7,888 nt of DNA, taken from DASPTB01 sp035623615. GTDB lineage: Bacteria; Actinomycetota; UBA4738. Location of the stretch: the NCBI GenBank assembly GCA_035623615.1, contig DASPTB010000280.1, positions 1 to 7,888 on the forward strand, read 5' to 3'. Made by a program: the position numbers and the translations under genes. Numbering within the stretch: the stretch's first letter is position 1; the number at the start of each line of letters is the position of its first letter. The notes beneath the pieces were generated by a model. It worked only from the letters and a program-made list of their open reading frames with translations. It ran no database searches and was not told the origin of the DNA. This document shows positions 4,929 to 7,888 of the stretch, in pieces.

Positions 4929-6469
4929 GCGCCGTTCCCTCCGATCTCCTCACCACGACCGACGTCCTGCGGTTCCGCGACCTGGTTCGCGACGCGAGCG
5001 GCATGGAGCTTCCCGAGTTCCGCAGGACCGAACTCGCCCGCGCGATCTCCCGGACGCTCGAGCGCACGGGGCTCTCGGGTCCGTCCGCCCTCTACCAGCA
5101 CCTGCGCCAGCCCGACGCGCGCGTGGATCTCGAGGCGTTCGTCGCCGAGCTCACCATCGGCGAGACCTACTTCTTCCGGCACCGTGCACAGTGGACGGCG
5201 CTCGAGCAGACGATCCTGCCCGAGCTGATGGAGCGTCGCGCGGACGAGCGCCGCCTCCGACTGTGGAGCGCGGCGTGCGCGAGCGGCGAGGAGCCCTACT
5301 CGCTCGCCATGCTGCTCGACCGCATGATCCCCGACCGGAGCCGCTGGAACATCAGCATCCTCGCGACCGACATCAATCGGCGCTCGCTCGAGAAGGCGCA
5401 CCGCGGCGTCTACGGGGCCTGGTCGTTCCGAAGCCAGGGACTCGAGCACGAAGAGCGCTACTTCACGCGCGTCGGCGAGCGGTACCGCATCTCGGCGCAC
5501 ATCCGGGAGATGGTCACGTTCACGTACCTGAATCTCGTCGAGGACGCCTACCCCTCGATCGCGACCGACACGCAGGCGATGGACCTGATCGTGTGTCGCA
5601 ACGTCCTCATCTATTTCGGCCCCGACGCGGCGAACCTCGTCGCCGGGCGGCTCTTCGATTCGCTCGCGGACGGCGGGTGGTTCGTGCCCGGGCCGGCCGA
5701 CGCGCCGACGCCGGCGTTTCGCACGCTCGAGGTGCACTCGATGCCGCGAACGATCCTGTACCGGAAGGTCAAGCCGGCGTTCGTGCCGCCGGTCTTCCCA
5801 CCGGCGAGCGCCGCCGCCGCGTCGCCGCCCGTGCCTCTCGCTCCGCCGCGGCTCGTGCCCGTCCCCGAGCAGAAGCCTGCCGAGCGCGGAGCCGCCGGCG
5901 ACGACGCGCCCGAAACGGCGCCGACTCCCGAGCCGGCGCCGGACCAGCTCGAGGCGCTCGCGCTGTGGCGGTCGGGCCGCTCGGAGGAGGCGCTCGAACG
6001 TTTGGGCATGCTCGCCGAGTCCGCTCCCGCTGATCCGTGGTCCCCGTACCTCGCGGCGAAGATCTGTGCCAACGAGCGCAGGCTCGACCAGGCGGCCCGG
6101 TGGGTCGAGCGCTCGCTCTCGACGAACGCCCTGTTCGCGCCGGCGCACTACCTGCACGGCATGATCCTGGCGGAGTCCGGCGACCTGCGGGCCGCGACCG
6201 ACGCCGTCCGGCGCGCCGTCTACCTCGACAGCGACTTCGTGCTCGCCGAGTTCGTCATCGCCGGGATGTTCGCGAGGCTGGGTGAGATCGACCGGGCGAT
6301 CAAAGCGATCGACAACGTGACGCAGGCGGTCGCCGTGTGGGATCGCGATCGCCCCGTTCCCGAGGGCGACGGGCTGACGGCCGGCCGGCTCCTCGAGCTC
6401 GCGACCGTGCAGCGGGAGCTCTTCGTCGCGGAACGCGACGGGGACGACGGGGGAGTCGACGATGTTTGA
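4925..6469 (+). CDS. cheR: CheR chemoreceptor methyltransferase with C-terminal TPR domain
   Basis: CheR transfers methyl groups from S-adenosylmethionine to receptor glutamates, setting adaptation. Of 514 residues, about 10-80 are the helical CheR N-domain, ending in LTIGETYFFRH, a form of the T.NETxFFR motif. Residues 111-281 are the SAM-dependent catalytic domain, with LWSAACASGEEPYSLAM (SAM-binding motif, 113-129), ATDINRRSLEKAHRGVYG (147-164) and DLIVCRNVLIYF (220-231). Near its end the GHSE of classical CheR is replaced by GPAD (256-259). Residues 282-340 are a proline/alanine-rich linker. Residues ~341-465 contain about four TPR-like helix pairs (for example YLHGMILAESGDLRAATDAV), probably for protein binding. 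The tail is acidic. The GTG start overlaps the cheW1 stop, has AAGGAG 10 nt upstream, and the last 8 nt overlap cheW2. A TPR extension is typical of WspC/FrzF-type enzymes rather than of E. coli CheR. Confidence 0.95.
   Translation: MSAVPSDLLTTTDVLRFRDLVRDASGMELPEFRRTELARAISRTLERTGLSGPSALYQHLRQPDARVDLEAFVAELTIGETYFFRHRAQWTALEQTILPELMERRADERRLRLWSAACASGEEPYSLAMLLDRMIPDRSRWNISILATDINRRSLEKAHRGVYGAWSFRSQGLEHEERYFTRVGERYRISAHIREMVTFTYLNLVEDAYPSIATDTQAMDLIVCRNVLIYFGPDAANLVAGRLFDSLADGGWFVPGPADAPTPAFRTLEVHSMPRTILYRKVKPAFVPPVFPPASAAAASPPVPLAPPRLVPVPEQKPAERGAAGDDAPETAPTPEPAPDQLEALALWRSGRSEEALERLGMLAESAPADPWSPYLAAKICANERRLDQAARWVERSLSTNALFAPAHYLHGMILAESGDLRAATDAVRRAVYLDSDFVLAEFVIAGMFARLGEIDRAIKAIDNVTQAVAVWDRDRPVPEGDGLTAGRLLELATVQRELFVAERDGDDGGVDDV
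6449..6455 (+). promoter_or_regulatory. Ribosome binding site of the second cheW
   Basis: GGGGGAG within the 3' end of cheR lies 6 nt before the ATG at 6462. It fixes a start 8 nt inside cheR and implies translational coupling. Confidence 0.65.
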
Positions 6470-6983
6470 CGAGCGAACCCGGCTGATCCTCGAGGAGCGC
6501 GCCCGCAACCTCGCGCGCCCCCTCGAGAAGGAGGAAGACGGCGACGCGGTCTCGTTCGTCGTCGTCGGGGTCGGGCCCGAGCAATACGGCCTCGACATCT
6601 CGCGCCTGCAGGAGACCAAGCCGCTGACGGGGCTGACCCACCTTCCCAACGTGCCGCCGTTCTGGCGAGGTCTGGTGAACCTTCGGGGCCACCTGGTGCC
6701 CGTCCTCGACCTCCGCCGCTACCTCCAGCTGCCCGAGGTCTCCGCCGGGGACGAGGGAATCGTGGTCGTGGTCTCGGTTCGCGACCTGGCCGTCGGCCTG
6801 CTGGTCGACTCGGTGACCGACATCCGGCGCGTGCCGCTCGCCCTGATCAAGCCGCCCCCGGCCGACACGGCGGGCACGCGCAGTCAGGTGATCCGGGGCG
6901 TCACGAACGACCTGATCTCGGTGCTGGACCTCGACGCGATGCTCGCCGATCCGAGCTTGAGCGTGCAGGCGGAGATGATCTGA
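6462..6983 (+). CDS. cheW: CheW-type coupling protein with N-terminal basic helix (WspD-like)
   Basis: This second adaptor (173 aa) differs clearly from the first. A charged helical extension, FDERTRLILEERARNLARP (residues 2-20), precedes the CheW domain; an ILxxRAxxLARP stretch of this kind is characteristic of the CheW following a TPR-type CheR, such as WspD. The domain itself contains FVVVGVGPEQYGLDISRLQE (32-51), the core GLVNLRGHLVPVLDLRRYLQLP (70-91), GLLVDSVTDIRRVP (112-125) and a C-terminal LISVLDLDAML (151-161). It has all the hallmark residues for receptor and kinase contacts. The ATG overlaps the end of cheR by 8 nt, with GGGGGAG 6 nt upstream, and cheA begins 1 nt after its stop. 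Two different CheW proteins in one operon suggest two different positions in the receptor-kinase array; that role is inferred. Confidence 0.94.
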   Translation: MFDERTRLILEERARNLARPLEKEEDGDAVSFVVVGVGPEQYGLDISRLQETKPLTGLTHLPNVPPFWRGLVNLRGHLVPVLDLRRYLQLPEVSAGDEGIVVVVSVRDLAVGLLVDSVTDIRRVPLALIKPPPADTAGTRSQVIRGVTNDLISVLDLDAMLADPSLSVQAEMI

Positions 6984-6984
6984 C

Positions 6985-7888
6985 GTGCCCGACGAAGGAC
7001 TCCTCCGAGAGCTGCTGGCCGTCTTCGCCGAGGAGGCGGAGGAACGCTTGCAGGCGGCCGACGCCCACCTGCTCGGGCTGGAGCAGTCGGACGAGGCCGG
7101 GCGCGAGGCGATCTTCAGCCCGCTGCTGCGCGAGATGCACACGCTGAAGGGCTCGGCCGCCGCGGTGAGCCTGGACGACGCGTCGACGCTCGCGCACGAC
7201 CTCGAGACGTTCTTCGACCGGATGCGCGGCGGCGAGATCCCGTGCGACGCCGCCACGCTCGACATCGGCTACAAGGCGCTCGAGGCGATGCGGACGATGG
7301 TCCGGTCGGCCGTGGCAGAGGAGCCGTCGCCGGTGGACCTGCAAGCGACGCGGGCGCGTCTCGCGAACGTCGAAGGTGTGCCCGACCCGCCGGCGCAGGC
7401 AGAGTCCCGGGAGTCGACTGAAGCGGCAGCGGAGGAGGAGGCCGCATCCGAGGAGCGGGTTGAGGAAGGAGCATCCGAGGCGCCGGTCGCCGCATCCACA
7501 CCCGCTTCCCGGGAGATCGATGACGCGCGTCCCCTGACCCCTCACGCCGCCGGCGCCGGCGAAGACGACGCGCCGGCCGAACACACGTCCACCGACGCCG
7601 GCGAATCGGTTGAGAAGCTCGGCGTCGCGGAGAGCCTCCCCGGGCCGGCTCCCGCCACGATCCCCGAACAGATTGCAGCAGAGCAAGTTGCGACCGCCGA
7701 GCCGTCCGTCCGGCGCCCCGCCGCTTCGTCCGGCACAGGCGGAACCGCCGGCGGGTGGGCCCGCGGGACGGTCCGCATCGCGACCTCGAAGCTCGACGGG
7801 CTCATGGCGCACGTCGGCGAGCTCTTGGTCAGCACGACGGGACTCGACGATCGGCGGCTGGAGCTCCGGTCGCTGCTCGACTCTCTCG
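6985..7888 (+). CDS. cheA: CheA chemosensory histidine kinase, N-terminal part (runs off window)
   Basis: CheA is the histidine autokinase that passes phosphate to CheY-like regulators. The 301 visible codons begin at GTG 6985, 1 nt after the cheW2 stop, with GGAG 10 nt upstream; the frame is open to the right edge. Residues 1-~105 are the Hpt (P1) domain, with FAEEAEERLQAADAHLLGLE and the phosphorylated H52 in MHTLKGSAAAVSL. About residues 115-260 are a low-complexity Ala/Glu/Pro/Ser linker with no recognisable CheY-binding P2 domain. From residue ~262 the P3 dimerization domain begins: TVRIATSKLDGLMAHVGELL. The ATPase (P4), CheW-like (P5) and any receiver domain lie beyond the window, so catalytic completeness cannot be judged. 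The ending is due only to the window edge, not to a break in the gene. Confidence 0.94.
   Translation, partial: MPDEGLLRELLAVFAEEAEERLQAADAHLLGLEQSDEAGREAIFSPLLREMHTLKGSAAAVSLDDASTLAHDLETFFDRMRGGEIPCDAATLDIGYKALEAMRTMVRSAVAEEPSPVDLQATRARLANVEGVPDPPAQAESRESTEAAAEEEAASEERVEEGASEAPVAASTPASREIDDARPLTPHAAGAGEDDAPAEHTSTDAGESVEKLGVAESLPGPAPATIPEQIAAEQVATAEPSVRRPAASSGTGGTAGGWARGTVRIATSKLDGLMAHVGELLVSTTGLDDRRLELRSLLDSL

Noticed and set aside
4514..6649. A 711-codon open frame on the minus strand, antisense to the chemosensory genes
   Set aside because: It is very rich in Arg, Gly, Pro and Asp with no family pattern, lies opposite clearly recognisable CheW/CheR/CheW proteins, and is a typical shadow frame in GC-rich coding DNA.

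Overview
This is a GC-rich bacterial chromosome segment with tightly packed genes. No RNA gene, mobile element, CRISPR array or phage gene is visible. Three things weakly suggest a high-GC soil or freshwater bacterium of the Actinobacteriota (Thermoleophilia-like) or a high-GC Chloroflexota: the strong GC bias at third codon positions, frequent GTG starts, and a mycobacterial-type beta-carbonic anhydrase. The lineage cannot be settled from this window.

The left half (1-4195) holds unrelated metabolic and transport genes in alternating orientation. They are: the C-terminus of a Ca2+/H+ antiporter (+, cut by the window edge); a convergent class I/II aminotransferase (-); a divergent small beta-carbonic anhydrase (+); a single ABC-2 type permease (+) with no ATPase beside it; and a convergent class III aminotransferase (-). 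Nothing shows that these five work together.

The right half (4428-7888) is one chemosensory operon on the + strand, in the order cheW - cheR(TPR) - cheW - cheA. The genes are coupled: cheW1/cheR overlap by 4 nt (GTGA), cheR/cheW2 overlap by 8 nt, and cheW2/cheA are 1 nt apart. CheA runs off the right edge after its Hpt domain, a long linker and the start of the dimerization domain. CheR would methylate a chemoreceptor, the two CheW proteins would link receptors to CheA, and CheA would phosphorylate a response regulator. The receptor, CheB and response regulator are not in view. The gene order and the C-terminal TPR region on CheR match the core of Wsp-type / alternative-cellular-function systems (wspB-C-D-E).

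The 232-bp gap before the operon (4196-4427) contains the most interesting non-coding signals. One is a sequence closely resembling a sigma-28 (FliA/WhiG family) promoter, TCAA-N16-GCCGATAG, ending 34 nt before the cheW start. The other is a compact hairpin plus T-tract, resembling an intrinsic terminator, that lies on the promoter's -35 and spacer. A sigma-28 promoter would tie the operon to flagellar motility, although its gene order looks Wsp-like.
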